From: Varanus komodoensis
Taxonomy: Eukaryota > Chordata > Lepidosauria > Squamata > Varanidae
Direction of reading: 5' to 3'
Assembly: GCF_004798865.1 (NCBI RefSeq)
Contig: NW_025336480.1
Location: 14,488,980-14,552,979, forward strand
Length of the DNA: 64,000 nucleotides
Shown here: positions 42,301 through 55,558 of the stretch, one piece after another
Layout: each line of letters starts with the position of its first letter
Numbering within the stretch: position 1 is the first letter of the stretch
Position numbers and translations under genes: made by a program
The notes under the pieces: generated by a model
Told to the model about the DNA's origin: nothing
Seen by the model: the letters and a program-made list of their open reading frames with translations, nothing else
Database searches by the model: none

Positions 42301-45300
42301 ATGGTTCGGAACCATTTAAACGTTCTTCATGAAAGCAGGCAGCCAACAGAATGTCCCATGCGATTAATATCGTAGTGGTTATTTCAGATTCTATGTCTTC
42401 TTTGTTTCCTTATTTGGTGAAAGTCACACCTGAACTGCTTAGCAAATGCCCTTGCATCATAAGAGAAAGCTAGCTAGGTGGGCCCACTGTAATCACTGCG
42501 GTTCATATAGCCATTCAAACAAGGAGGTGGCTGAACATCTCACAAGCAGTCTCTAGTAGAGTCAAATTAATCAGCATACAGTACAAATTAGGAACATTTC
42601 AATCACTATGTGATACCATAGAACAAATATTATAGTCCCTCCCACCCATGTTCTACTTGCACATAAATGCTGCCAAGTGTCACACACCTATCACAATAGC
42701 CTCTTCAGGTCCTTCCATTCATCATAGGCCTCTCTCTCACTGGCACAAATCTGAAATATCTGATTTTGGACTTCCACATTTGGAAATATAAACAGAACAC
42801 TGTGCTTTGGTACAGCCCTTATAGGGTTACCTACTTAGTCAAATGGCTTGGAATAATTTGGGGAGATGCATCAAAAAAAAAAAAAATCCTCACTTTAGGA
42901 ATGTGTATAGAATTCCTCACAGCAAGTTTTCTCCCAAGATTTTCAGATTCAGAATTATCAGAACATCTTACTGGAGTACTACTGAATCCATGGTCTATGC
43001 AACTTTTTATTTCAGGGATCTGCATGCTTTCAGAAAGGTATGCCAAATCTCACTGTCCTTCAGCAATAAATGGTTATTTTAAAAGTCTTCCAGAAAACAC
43101 CTCTATTCTGGATAATGCAAACTTCTTAAATGTAGAAATTTGAAAAACTGTGCTCCAGAATTAATAAATGTTGAAAAATAACAGCAAAAGTTCTCCTCCT
43201 CCTCTTCCTCCTCCTCCTTCGGCAAAAACACTTAAAATTGTTCTTTATTTCATGTTGCTCAAAAGAGTACATTGTTCCCCCCTTGGGGAAGCAGCTTAAA
43301 AATACTCTTTTTTATTTGCTGGACCAATGGTATGCTCCTGAAAACTTGGAAAAATCCTCAAAGGGATAAACTTTTTTTCTTCTGGGTTTTATTTCTTTGT
43401 ACGTGTGCACAGTCTGTTATCAACATGCCATCATTCTCATTTCTTTCCAGAAAAGAAACTAAGTCAATTCCCCAGAATAATGGAACAGCATAATAATAAG
43501 AAATGAGAACTGCGGGGAGACATGCTTATCCCTAATTATTATATACATTTCCTCACTACACAGATGCACCAGTATCTAGAAGGAAAGAAAACTTGCAACA
43601 GCTGCAAAGTGCTGATGCCTGGAAGCCTGGAGTTTGTACACTTTCAGGAACAAGAGTGGTGGTAAAGCTGGTTAAAGCTAATTGCATTGCTTACAAGTGC
43701 AGTACTATCTGCACTTCTTTTTCTGGACTAAAGTAAGCTCAGATGGAGCCTGGAAACAAGCTGTATGTTTTAAAGAAACTATTATGTGTGATTGATGACA
43801 ACACAAAGGTATTGTTAGGCATTTGTTAACTAAAGATGCAATCCAATGCACACTTTTTTGCAAGAAAGTACTATTAAACTCAGTTGGCCTTCATCTTCTG
43901 TCATAACTAGACCATTCATCATCCTTTTCCCATGCCCTAAGATGCAGCATGAGCCTCTTCTCCTCCAGCTCACTTTCAACCAAGATCTTTTTTTCAGGCT
44001 TCCCTTTTCTCATCTGAATGCACATTCCAGGCAACACCAGGCACAGAAGAGAACTAATCCATAGGACGTGCCAACATAATGCTTTTTAGAACCAAAATGT
44101 TGGCAACAACAACAAGAGAGCCTGTTGCTAAGTGAAACAGGAGACTATCTGGCTGCCACATGGTGTTGGAGACCACACCCTGAGTACTAACATCCTGGGT
44201 TTAGTGCCCTGAGATAGGCAACAGAGCACCTGAGGGCACATATGTTGCATCAAAGTCCTAATACATTCTATAAATATTTATTTATAGACTCATTTACAGT
44301 GGTGCAAGCATGCAACACAACCCAGAAGATATATAGACTTTAAACAGATTTTTTTCCCATTTTAAAAGAGGCCACAACATTTGTTTTTTTACCATTAGGC
44401 ATGGCATATGACATTTTATTTTAAAATAAATGTTATATTCAGGAATATTTAGATCACTTAAAAGTTCTAAATACTAAAATGGCATTTACTTTTAAAATTA
44501 TTGAATACTCTTTTTGAATTTCTTGTGCATGTTCAGTGCCTTTTTACAACAAAAGATATTCTGAAAACCAGATTTATTTGGTGGAAAGGGCATGAAACTC
44601 ACACCAACTAAATAGCACAGAAAATATGTCTACTGGCACAGAGCATAATTATTGTTTCACTCAGCCTCCCAATCCAATATCTAATACACAGCCACAGGCT
44701 GATAATCTTGTCTCACATCTGCTTTTCTCAGTACCACACTAACCAAAGCTGCATATTAGATAATTGGTTTAAAAAAACCACAAATTTACTCTATAGATGG
44801 GTTTCTTTAACTTTGTTCTTAGAGCCTGCTGTAGCAGTTGTGAAATGTTTAAAAGAAAGATATGTCTAATAGCATATAAAGGAGTCTCTTTAGCACTTTA
44901 TTACTTAAGTATGTTACATAGAAGCTCGCAGCTTTCTTTGCATAAACACTGTTGTATGTTTTATTAGCCATCACCCCACTGACAGTTTGGCTAAAGGATC
45001 ATTTTGTTCTGGAAAGACAGGCAGAGCAGAGACTTGAAAGCAGCCAGATGCTCCAGATCTGTCATGCCGAGGATCAAGAATCATTAAAAACTGAGTTCTC
45101 CAAAAACAGAAGCAGATGTGAAGAAAGGTAAGAACTGGTACTACTCAAGCAGAGTCCTCAGATTCAGAGGAGTGGACCTTGGATTCACCTGATGAACAGG
45201 AAGACCATGAAAACATTCCTCAATCAGATGCTCCCCTCTCCCCCCCTCGAGGAAGCCAGCGACTGAAGAAAATGGCACAAGCCCTTTAGAAGACAGATGC

Positions 45301-46886
45301 AGTACTTTAAGGGCTATGCAGTCCAGAATAATTCTCCTGGCAAGGCTAGAAGTTTGTCTCTTATCTTGGCTCCAGGTTTGCTAGCCATGGTCCTGAATCC
45401 CAGTCAAGGCCCACTGGACTGGTACCTGTAGTACTGTCCAGGGTCCTGAACATCCTGTGTTCCAGATCTGCAGCAGTCAACTGCTTTACCTTGAGGCCGT
45501 TGCATTGCTGGAATGACAGTCTCCGATTGAGCAGGACAGGAGAGCTACAGAGGGCAAGAATCTAATTATCTATGCACATTTTTCATTGTTTGATTCCAGA
45601 CAGAGGGAACTTATGAATCACTTGATGTTTTGGCCTAATAATCTCATCATCATTGGCTATGTTGGATTGATGGAAGTTGAAAGCAAAACATCTAGAGAGG
45701 ACTAAAAGTTGCCTACCCCACGATACATTCAGAGTCATTTAGTCCCTTACACTTTTGTTATGAAATCTTTAACTGGCCTTGAGTTTGGGTACCTAGTGGG
45801 TTCTTCTTGCATGCATTCCTGATGCTCTGCAGCCAGGGAATTTGGTCAATTGCCTGGGTCTTGTTTGCTGCTTAATTCCATTTCTTGTGATCCTCTTATT
45901 ACACACTTCCTGCTCTATATTGGTACCAATTCTGTTTTTCTGAGCCCCCTTGCCTTTTACTTGAATCATCTTGCTTTTTCAATTGTATAGAGTAATCTAT
46001 GTTGCTTTGTACATGCATCCAACCAGGAAATTAGTTCTTTTTGTGTTGCCTTTATTCTGAAACAAGATAACTGCAACTGTTTAGGCTTCATCTCCTTCCC
46101 CCTTTTTAATTCCTCTGAATCTATAATTTCTGCTCCTCTGCAGCTTTATCCATGGCATGTATCTTGCCAAACCTGGCATTGTTATTTCCATATCCTCTTC
46201 CTTTTCAATGTCATCCCAGCTTTCCTTCCAACTCCACCTTTCATTTGGTAAATGAGAATTTGCCTTCCTTCATCCTCATCTATTTCTGTTAGACTTATTA
46301 AAACTCACAGATTGCTTTATATACTAAGTGAAGAACAGTCTGTGTGCTAGATGCTTGATATATTAACCATGCATTTTTGTCTTCTGTAAATTATTTATAT
46401 TGAGAATAAATGTTTGTAGTTCTGAACCTTAATGGATGTCTTTGAGTTAATTTTCCCACCAGATGTAGCTGTTTTCCACTTTGTTGAAGCACAGTGCTTA
46501 AAACTGCTGTGAGTATATTGCAACTCTGCAGAATATCGTTTAAATTCTGCATTCATTGTAAAATGTGTAAGTTTGCATAGAAATGTGCTATGAGGATGCA
46601 CTATAACAGCCACTAAAGCATAAAATAACAGAAGGCAACACAATATCACTACTTATTAGCCATGATGTCTAACGTGAACTGATGCCAACAGTCTGATCAA
46701 AGAGGGAAAGAGGAAATTCTTAACATTATTTTCAGTTCACTGGATCCCACGGAAGGCATTTTCCATCTTGAGATGGTGCTTCTTCCTGGAGCTTGCAGGC
46801 TGAATCAACATTTAAATTTTATCACTCCAAGGGAAGGAGCTGTCATCTCTCCTATACTGGACTGGAAAAGGGCAAATACTCCTAAC
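36337..46886. other. COL23A1 long intron, left part
   Basis: No exon found. It has scattered old repeats: a common reptile short repeat at about 39295-39405 (taagcctatgcatgtctatt... gtaagaattactccag) and a LINE tail plus MITE piece at 41940-42235, plus homopolymer A runs and a CTC-rich microsatellite (43193-43220). Most of it looks unique. Confidence 0.55.
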
Positions 46887-47293
46887 CAGTGCTTTTTTTG
46901 TCATAGAACACACCGGAATAGAGTTCCTGCACCTTTTTTCAACAGATTTTCCAAGTTTTAAAAGTAACTTTTGAAAATTTGATGTTTGGTCCATGTGGAT
47001 TTGAATTGCCCTGTTGAGCATAGCAGGTTGGCGGCAAAATCATTAAAATGGTGCATGCAGGATTCTTGTGTATCGAATTCAATGCATGCGTACTTTGTCC
47101 GCACTGGTTGTGATGGTGCTGCTCGGCTTGTGATTGGTTGTGTGGTCGCGCACTGAGTGCTTACAGCGGGCGGCGACTGTTATGTTTCGTTACACAACTG
47201 ACCTGTGTGGATGTGTTTACAGTGATTGACTACGTGCAAAAGGTAAATAATTTCATGAGTTCCAGCGCCATTTTTCTTACAAAAAAAGCACTG
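46887..47293. mobile_element. hAT-type MITE with terminal inverted repeats and target duplication
   Basis: The left end cagtgctttttttgtcata and the right end (reverse complement) cagtgctttttttgtaag are matching inverted repeats, followed inward by agagttcc and ggaactcat. The flanks ctcctaac (46879-46886) and ctcctaat (47294-47301) are an 8-bp duplication with one mismatch. The 407-bp interior is CpG-rich for this locus and carries no transposase, so it would need one supplied in trans. hAT superfamily by the 8-bp duplication and cagtg start. Confidence 0.85.
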
Positions 47294-47301
47294 CTCCTAA
47301 T

Positions 47302-50300
47302 TAAAAAAAAGGGAGGGCATACTATGTTGATGGCACAGGTCAGGCTACTAACAGGCATTCAAAATAATCAAAAGAAACAGAAGTTAAGCAAAGCTCACTG
47401 AAAGTTACATATGCTCCATGTAGACAGTGATAGCAGCTGCCTCTAAACTACTAATGATTTAAGTGTTTTAAGCTACCCCCATTTGGATTCCCTGCATGCT
47501 TCTTAACTTCAGAATTTTTCTTGAGTCATATGGAAGACATTTTCTACTGTCTGATATTTCAAACTATGAAACAATAGGTGGGAATGGCATGCTATTGTAT
47601 TACCATCTTCTGGATATTACACCTTCTAAAAGCTGCTGATACAGCAGTGTATTTATCAACTGCATGATGTTTGTAAATGTATGCACTGAAGCCCAAGTGG
47701 CAGTGAAAGAAATCTCTTTAACAGAAGAACATCTACTCAAGTCTGCAGAAGTAGCTGCTTCTCCAAGAGAACAGCCAGTGTTTCCCCCTGGAGGTAGCTT
47801 CTCAAAAGTCTTATATGCCTCCATGGCACATTCCTTCCACCATCAGGAAATGGTGGACTTGGAAGCTTTGTTCTCCATGGTGGTTTCCTGAAAAAATACA
47901 CATAAGATTTCCAGTTTTATAAACCCTGAAGTCCTGTCCAAGTAAAACTGAAGCACCAGTCTATGCAAACACTTCTGAGGATAAACAGAACCTGGGTAGA
48001 AAGAAGGTAAATTTGCATTTCTGGCCTAAGAACCACCTTGTCTGAATAAAAGAAATGCAGTTGTAGATTTGATAAAAAGCCCCCAACTCGGACACCCACT
48101 TGTAGGTAAGAGCCACCAGAAAAATCACTTTTCAATGGGAGAAGTTTCAAGGAATGTGTTACCATGGAGCTTTAATCAAATAGCATTACCCATTTCAGAA
48201 AACATTTCAAGTGCCTAGACATGGCACTAATATAGGTTAACACTTCAGGCTAGAGAAGGGATCATGAAGGGAGAACCAGCTTCTGTCTGAACATGAGTTG
48301 CAGTGCAAAGTCAGAAATATCAAGGACAGTTAACTACTAGTAGCCTTTGCAGTAAAGTTAGCCTGCTTGATTCCACTTCCAGTCTCATTCCCTGAAATCA
48401 CAAGGATGCTTTTACATGACAGATCAAGAAATGGAATAGTTCAAGTTTAATTATACTGAATAAAATTTGTTCCACTGGCGCGTAACACAGAATATTATTT
48501 GCTAGTACAGACAGATGGGTGTGTGCTTCAGTGTACACACAAAGTGTTTTTAAATAGACAACAATGTATCTGTTGTTGTACATGTTACTTTCTTTCCTGG
48601 ACATAAGATAGCAGAGTTTAGATTGACACTACACTCCTTTATTCAAACATGCTTTTTATAAAGCTGAACAGCAGCATGTTGTAATAATTATGTGACAACT
48701 CCCAAATGGCATAAAAGCATTTAAGAAACTGGTTTTGTGAAAAAGAAGGTTCAGTGTGGAAGTATATATTGCTTTGACCACACTTCAGTTGCAGGCTAAG
48801 TTTGGAGCATTATTCTAACACAAATTCCAAGACTTTGACGGATTTTAAAAATGCTTACACTCTACATTGTAAGAGCCTTGTAGTACAGTGCTGCAAGGAT
48901 AGTTCATTGATCAATATCAGTAAAACTTTCTGAGTTAATACTGATCTGTAAACAGCACAGAAAAGTTTCATAAAAACAGTTGGCATTAAGGCAAGTGCAT
49001 AAAGTTGTAACTACTGCATGCAACTTTTTCTAGTTTATGACTGATGTGACTTGCTGCCATGCCACTAAACTGAATCAATATACTTATATGGAAAAGCTAT
49101 TCTGTGAACTACAAGCACACATGTATGGTGCAGCAAGTATCCTTCTGGGGACCAACAGTCACTATGATCTGGAGTACTAACACACACTTGTAACTACATT
49201 CCACACTGTATTTCCTTCATGAGGTTGCCTAAGATAGAGGATAAGGCCTCTATGATAGCAATGCTGTGTAAAACATTAATCTTTGGAAACTCATCTAATC
49301 AATTCTTTTACGAAAAAAGAAACAGGATCAATATCCTATACTGGCCTGTCTGGTAACACTCACTGAACTATCTTATGTGCTCTCGTAAGCAAAGAACAGA
49401 TATTATTTCCAGAATTAATATAAATTAAACAGCATTCTCTGTCAAATTATTGCTTACATCTACCATAGTTTTTACAAGCATCTATATGTTCTGTTACCAA
49501 CTTTCGTAAATTTTGTTGGTTAGTATACATGTGTAATATGTTGTGATTGAGAGACTGTTGTGTATTTTATTCTGGAAAGATGTTTCCCGGTATCAAATCA
49601 TTATGTAAGGTCTGCTTAGCATTCTGATTTTTTTAAAAAAGATCTTTGCATAAATGAGAAACCAAACAAGGAGAATTGGTAAGGCAAGCATTTGGGATGA
49701 ACCTGATCACTAACTCGGAGGCATGTGCTTTGGATCGCTAATGATGGCTAGACCCCAAACATACCAGCACAAATCACATGTATATAATCAGTCACAGCAC
49801 TATGGCCTCATCTTTCATTAGGTTTTGATCCCTAATGGGTACTGTGGAGAAAGGAGCACCATCCTGTATGTTCTCCCACCTTTAACTTGCCTGTTGCTAG
49901 GGGAAGCATTGATGCAAACAGTGACTTGGTGAAGTGTAGTAAACTTGCCAGTCTCTTAGTTATGGCAAAGAAGGTAAGTAGTATGTTTAGTTGGGATGAA
50001 GTTCCAAAAAGATTTGTGTTATAAAGCAAGATGTTGGCTGAGAATAAACTTTCAACAAGTAACAGGCTTGCACATCCAAAGCCATCTTTGTTTTCCATTA
50101 GGAACTTTCTTAACAATCACTTGATTGCAAAATAAATGTGAGTATGTTTTTAATTTGTTGCTCACAGTCCTCATGTCTTTCTCCCTGCACTGACCTCCTG
50201 TTGCTGGGTTGCTGCTTTTCCACAGTACTCAAAATGCAATGGAAGGATACAATCTTCTTCATGTGATTGCTGTGTGGAACATTATCATTTAACCCACCTA

Positions 50301-53300
50301 TGCAAGTTGTTTGTGCATTGTCAAGAAAAGTGACATAACACTTCTCAGTTCATGTTCATAATGGTCTGTATATTAAAAGACATAGAGCACTTCCTTTCTC
50401 TCCATTTTTTGTTTGTGCTAGGGGTGTGGCCTTCTCACTTTGCATCTCATGCACAGAAATTATCAAGTGTTTGTAGCTGGGTGTTTGTTTGAAGTGGTAA
50501 AGACCAGCACATTCTCCTTCCACAATAGCACCTTGCATTTTGTGGAAACTTGACTCTCAGAAACCCAGCTAAAAGGAATTTTGTGAAGTTTTGGCTTAAT
50601 TCTGCTCTAGGTTGCCCCCTTTCTTTTTGTCTTCATTTACATTTTTTTTCCTGGCCTAACAGTACAACCACGTCATTTGTAACTTGAGTAATGGAAATAG
50701 TGCTTGTTTTCCTTTCACATGGTTTGGCAAAACTTAAGGCATGTTAGTTGTGATATACAAAAGTCAAACTCCTCACCCCACTCAATTCTTGTGAGGAGAT
50801 GTGGATTATTACATGGAGGATACTGCCTTAGGGCAACATGCTGGACCAGCAGCCAATATCTGAAGGTCTTACAGTCCTTTCTCCCATAAACATTTTGTAA
50901 ATATTATCTGACATTTGCCAGAACCCACATCAGCAGCTCATCTATGCTCCTCATTTGATTGACACCTTTCTTAAAGCTTTTCACTTTCAGGAAAAATAGA
51001 GCTTGCATTCTCTCCAAAGCTTCAGCTATTATGTGCCAAAAAAAAAAAAAAAGACTGTGTTCACGTGTAACTCTAAACCATGCCACATGGTTACTATGCA
51101 GCATGGTTTCTCACTGGTTGTTGCATTCAGGTGATCATGTGGTTTCCCTGCTTCTACCCTTATTCCTCAGTATGGTAGCAGGTATTCCATCAGCCTCCAA
51201 GGCTGAATTTCAATCTCAGGGTGTACTGTGGAGATGTGCAAGGAATCCGTTTTGGGCAGAAAATTCACCGGATTCCTGCTTTCACCTTCCTGGACTCTGA
51301 TCTGTTTTGCAGCCTGGAGTTTAGAGTCACCAGCTTAGATTCCTGGCACTCATGGGGCACTCACCAAGAATCAAGCCCCATACTCTGTGAGAGCAGGACC
51401 ATTCTTCCAAGCTCATTGCTGTTGATGGCAAGCAGCAAGCAGGGAAGATGTTTGGCCAACAGGGCTGTCAGCCAGCGTGCTTGATCACTGTATCCTATGC
51501 AGGGCAGTGAGCAGGAAAGAAATCTGGCTGCCAGGAATGGTGGCTGGGGAAGATGGTTGGTTACACAACTGGGGTCCATGAGCATTTGTGGACTTTCTCT
51601 TGTCTTGGCTCACTTTGCAGAATGAGAGGAGGTCTGTGGATCCTGGAGGATGGCTTCCGGAAGTGTTTCTCCCAATGCTGGAGCACCATCCCTGCCTCCT
51701 TTGCCTGCTTCTCCCTCAATGGTCCACACACTCTCCTAGGTGTATCCTCAGCCACCTGCTTCTCTTTTTCTCTCTCCACTGCTCTGTGAAAGCAGCTGCT
51801 CATTTGCTCAACTAGCGCTGTTGCTCTAGAGTAGCAGTCCCCTGTACTGCCAGGCTCTGTACCAGTGTATAAGCATACCAACCCAAGCCCATCTCTTCCT
51901 TGACCCTCCCTTGTTGCAGGTATGTTCATGCTTCCCCATTTGTAGGGCCTGCACACACCACCATGGGCTGCCTCCCTCCTGCAGTCAGGCATGTGGAGGA
52001 CACTGTCATGGGCAGGCTGTTCCCCCACCCCCTCCCATGCCAGGGCCGTTGCCAGCCTCACACAGTGCCCCACACCCCCACCCTCAGGAATCTTTCTCCC
52101 ACCTCCACACGCATTGTCAGGCATGGAGGTGGCTCACCTGTTCCCCACAAGAGCCATACCGCTGCTGCAAAAGAGGCCTTTAGTTCTTCACCACTTGGGA
52201 AAAGGGTGGCTGTGGCAGAGAGGAAAGTGTGTTATATGTTAATAAAGGCTAGCAGTCTCTTCTGCTGGTGCCTAAGTCCTGCTGTGTCCATATCCCACCA
52301 CCCGCACAGCTTCGTACTCTACACTGGCATGCATCCAGCTGTTGTATACAAGTGTTCTGCTTCCACTGTTCACTACACCCAGCACTGCCTGCTCTCCAAC
52401 TGTACAGACATATGCCTATGCATCTATGTGCATACCTAGTTTGTGTGAAGCACTGGAATCAGACAGGAGTGCAAAGCACGATTATCTCCAAGGATGCTGC
52501 TGGAGGCAGCACAGTGCATTACTCCACTGCCAGTGACATTCCAAAGCTGGAGGTAAGTATCTGGCAGTGAGGAGACAGAGGTGGGAGGGAGAGCAGAGCA
52601 GCTAATCAGAGCTTGGCTGGAGCGAACACATCAGTCGCTACGTAGATCTGACCAGTGGAGGCTGTAGTCAGGAACAGCCTTGACAGTTCTTGCTGAAGGA
52701 CTGTACAGTAGCAGTGTGGAAACCATGTGTCTGGGTTCACATGGTCCAACAAGTCATGGTGAAGCACGGAAACCAGCCGAGAGACTACTGTTTCTCTCAG
52801 TGGTTCCGTGGAAACCAAATGTACATGCATAAATCTCTGACTGGATTCAAACATGACCAACGATACCATATTGGTTTCCACTTGGCTTTTCATTATTTCC
52901 AAGCCCATCCAATATCAGGAAAAGGAGAGGTATAACTGAGATACTTAAGGAAGATGAAGAAGTGATCAGGAAAGAGGCAGCATGGAAAGAAGAAGCCAGA
53001 AGAGAAAGTATAGTGGCAAATTTATTGGTGTGAAATAATGTTTTGGTTTCATACTTATAATCACAGTGCATATAAACTTACAGTGAGTTGTGTGGCAAAA
53101 ATCAATTTTTAGAAGTTTTGAAAGTTCCAGTATTATTTTGAATTTGTTTCCCATCATTGTTTTCTTTACCACATGTACAGTAAGAAGTTGGAGTAATGGG
53201 TTGCCTGTCAGCTCAAAAAGTTGGCTGCTGCACCACCCATGAGGATTGTTTCTCCTCTTCTGGAGGCATTCCCACCTATCCTGCTGATATACTTTGCATC

Positions 53301-54163
53301 ACTGTAAAGAATAGAAATTATAGCTACAGAAAGCCAGAGGATTCTTCATTTGAAAAGATTCCAAACATTCACTTTTGTTACAAAATAATATCTGAACATC
53401 AATGTAAAAGCCAGATAGAAAAATGCTATGGGAATTCATTGCTGCCAACCACTTTGCCTTCTCTCATCAAAGCAATCAATCTTTGTATCCCCTTCCAAAG
53501 AGAAAACATTTATGCCAGATGATTAAGCAAGTCATGAGTCCCTCAATACTTGTACACACATGCAGGGAGCAACAAAGAACTGAGAGGTCCCTGTAGTGTA
53601 GCCATCCTGAACCAGTATTTTAATCGCAACATGTTTTTAGCATTCACAGTAAAGGTACAAATGGGAAGACTGAAGACTGGAGAGAGTGCCCTAATACTCA
53701 AAAGAAAGGAGGCTGGAGGAAAGGTGCAGGGAAACCTGATGCTTCAAGAAATGGGCAAGGAGAGCAATTTGAGACTAGAGGGAACTCTGAAGAAAGGTCA
53801 TATGTGGCTGTGTGCAACCCATACAAGTAACCTTGGAGAGTCCAGGGACCATTTCTGTCCCCTGGCCCCTCTTGTGGGCTGTATTCCATGGGGTGCTAGG
53901 GGAAAGTGTCAGTTTACCACTGAAATTCAGCAACAAACTGCTCAAGAAACAAAGGGCTGGTTTCTCTCTCCGTTCTATGCCAACTGAATTCTGTGCTTCA
54001 GGGGATATGTGAGCCACACAGGGGAAGCAGCAGGGACCAGATGAGGCCTTGTGGGCCACCTGTTGTTCTTCCTTGATATATGCTGTGGAAAGTGAAGGAA
54101 CAGATAGTCAAAAGTGTTGGCAAGAGGCAGAGCAGCTAAAAGAGGCTGTTGCTGGGTCCCAGA
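47302..54163. other. COL23A1 long intron, middle part
   Basis: No exon, RNA gene or clear mobile element seen. Open frames here are short, lack recognisable domains and often overlap on both strands. 51900-52250 is C-rich and low in complexity. Confidence 0.5.
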
Positions 54164-54171
54164 CTCTAGAC

Positions 54172-54389
54172 CGGGGTCTCAAACTCGCGGCCCGTGGGCC
54201 TATGGCTGGGCCAGGCCGGGCACGGGGGAGGGGGAGGGGCCCTGCGGCCTTCAAAGCACCGGCGGCGCCCAGGCCGGCCTCTGGGAGCCACGCGGGATGA
54301 GCGGCCCACCACCACCACGGGGGTGGGATACTTGATGCGGCCCAGCCTCTCCCAGATTGCCCCCAGGTAAGTTGAGTTTGAGAGCCTTG
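54172..54389. mobile_element. GC-rich hAT-type MITE with exact 8-bp target duplication
   Basis: The left end cggggtctcaaactc and the right end (reverse complement) caaggctctcaaactc are inverted repeats. The 8-bp duplication ctctagac is identical on both sides (54164-54171 and 54390-54397). The 218-bp interior is strikingly GC-rich (cggcccgtgggcc..., gcaccggcggcgcccaggcc), unlike the A/T-rich surroundings. No ORF of its own. Confidence 0.85.
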
Positions 54390-54660
54390 CTCTAGACACT
54401 GTCACATCTCCTGTCACTGGAACATCATGACTTTGTACCTCAAAAGGGAACACTGGGGGTGAACAGGCAAGACTGAGGTTGAATAGGCTAAATTTTAAAT
54501 ACTAATTTGAACTAATCTGAGAGTTCTTTGGCAGAAGGCTTCTCACAAGGAACCCACTGCAAAACTTTACCAAACCATTCCAATGGATCCAAATGATTAT
54601 TCACTGTTCATATTTTTCATTAGGCTTTCACCCACATCTCTCAGCTTCACCTTACGTAAA

Positions 54661-54870
54661 AAAGCAGGTTGCTTACCTGTAACTGATGTTCTTTGAGTGG
54701 CCATCTGTGCATTCACACATATGGGTTGCTGCGCCTGCACAGTGCCTAGGCCAGAAGATTAGAAAGCTAACGGTTTTTGGTGGGAAAACTCCGCTCCCCT
54801 CCCCCCTATGTTATATAAATAGAGCGGAGTGTCCACCATTTTGCTCAGTCTTGAAGACCATACATTCGCC
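54661..54870 (-). repeat. DIRS inverted terminal repeat, 3' end of the element
   Basis: The text cacacatatgggttgctgcg, tctaggccag-like and gattagaaagctaac recurs inverted at 60505-60706. Includes a TATA-like stretch (tatataaatag). Its outermost 70 bases are also found inverted in the internal complementary region. Confidence 0.88.
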
Positions 54871-55124
54871 CTCTAGAGGTTAAAAATAAAGTAATGATAA
54901 GACACCATTATATTCCCACAGTACCGATGTGAATTATAGTACGGTACCGAGAACAATCTCTAGTCAGTGATATAACCTCCTGGTACCGATGCCATTAATA
55001 TTTTGGTACCGAAAAAAAATAACTACCCAGTGACATAATCCAAATGGTACCGATGCAAATTATAGTATGCTACCAAGAAAAAACACGATATCCACTCACC
55101 GACACCGAGTGGGGCCGGCGGGTG

Positions 55125-55225
55125 GGTTGTGTGAATGCACAGATGGCCACTCGAAGAACATCAGTTACAGGTAAGCAACCTGCTTTTCTTCATCGTGGCC
55201 TCTGTGCATCACACATATGGGTGAT
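55125..55225 (-). repeat. DIRS internal complementary region
   Basis: The left half (gtgaatgcacagatggccac... gtaagcaacctgctttt) is the complement of the outer end of the left terminal repeat. The right half (cttcatcgtggcctctgtgc... acacatatgggt) is the complement of the outer end of the right terminal repeat. Having both ends joined at about 55188 is the hallmark of DIRS elements and serves their circularisation. Confidence 0.88.
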
Positions 55226-55558
55226 TTGCAAGCTTACCAGACTCGGCAGAGGGAGGTATCATCATCGAAGAACGGATGAGAGAACAGCTCTACCAAAAGA
55301 GCAATCCCGTCTGGCACATACATCAAGCCGATAATGCTTGGCGAAAGTACATGGACCAGCCCAGATCGCAGCTCTGCAGATGTCTTGCAACGGAACCCCT
55401 GCGGCAAAAGTGGACGAGGTTGCTACTGCTCGTGTAGAATGGCCAGTTGGAGAGACAGGTAAGCCTATTTTCGATAGCTGATAAGCCAGGACAATTGTCT
55501 GGGTGATCCAATTAGAGAGTCTCTGAGATGATATCGGTGATCCCTTTTTTTGCTCAGA

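Noticed and set aside
51561-52124. 187-codon minus-strand open frame
   Set aside because: No recognisable domain, composition follows the local C/G-rich sequence, and overlapping frames are open on the other strand as well.
51900-52439. 179-codon plus-strand open frame
   Set aside because: Low-complexity Pro/His/Cys-rich translation without family resemblance; most likely chance within a C-rich stretch.
53196-53987. Two adjacent plus-strand open frames of 108 and 145 codons
   Set aside because: No domain, no splice or promoter signals tying them together, and no resemblance to known proteins.
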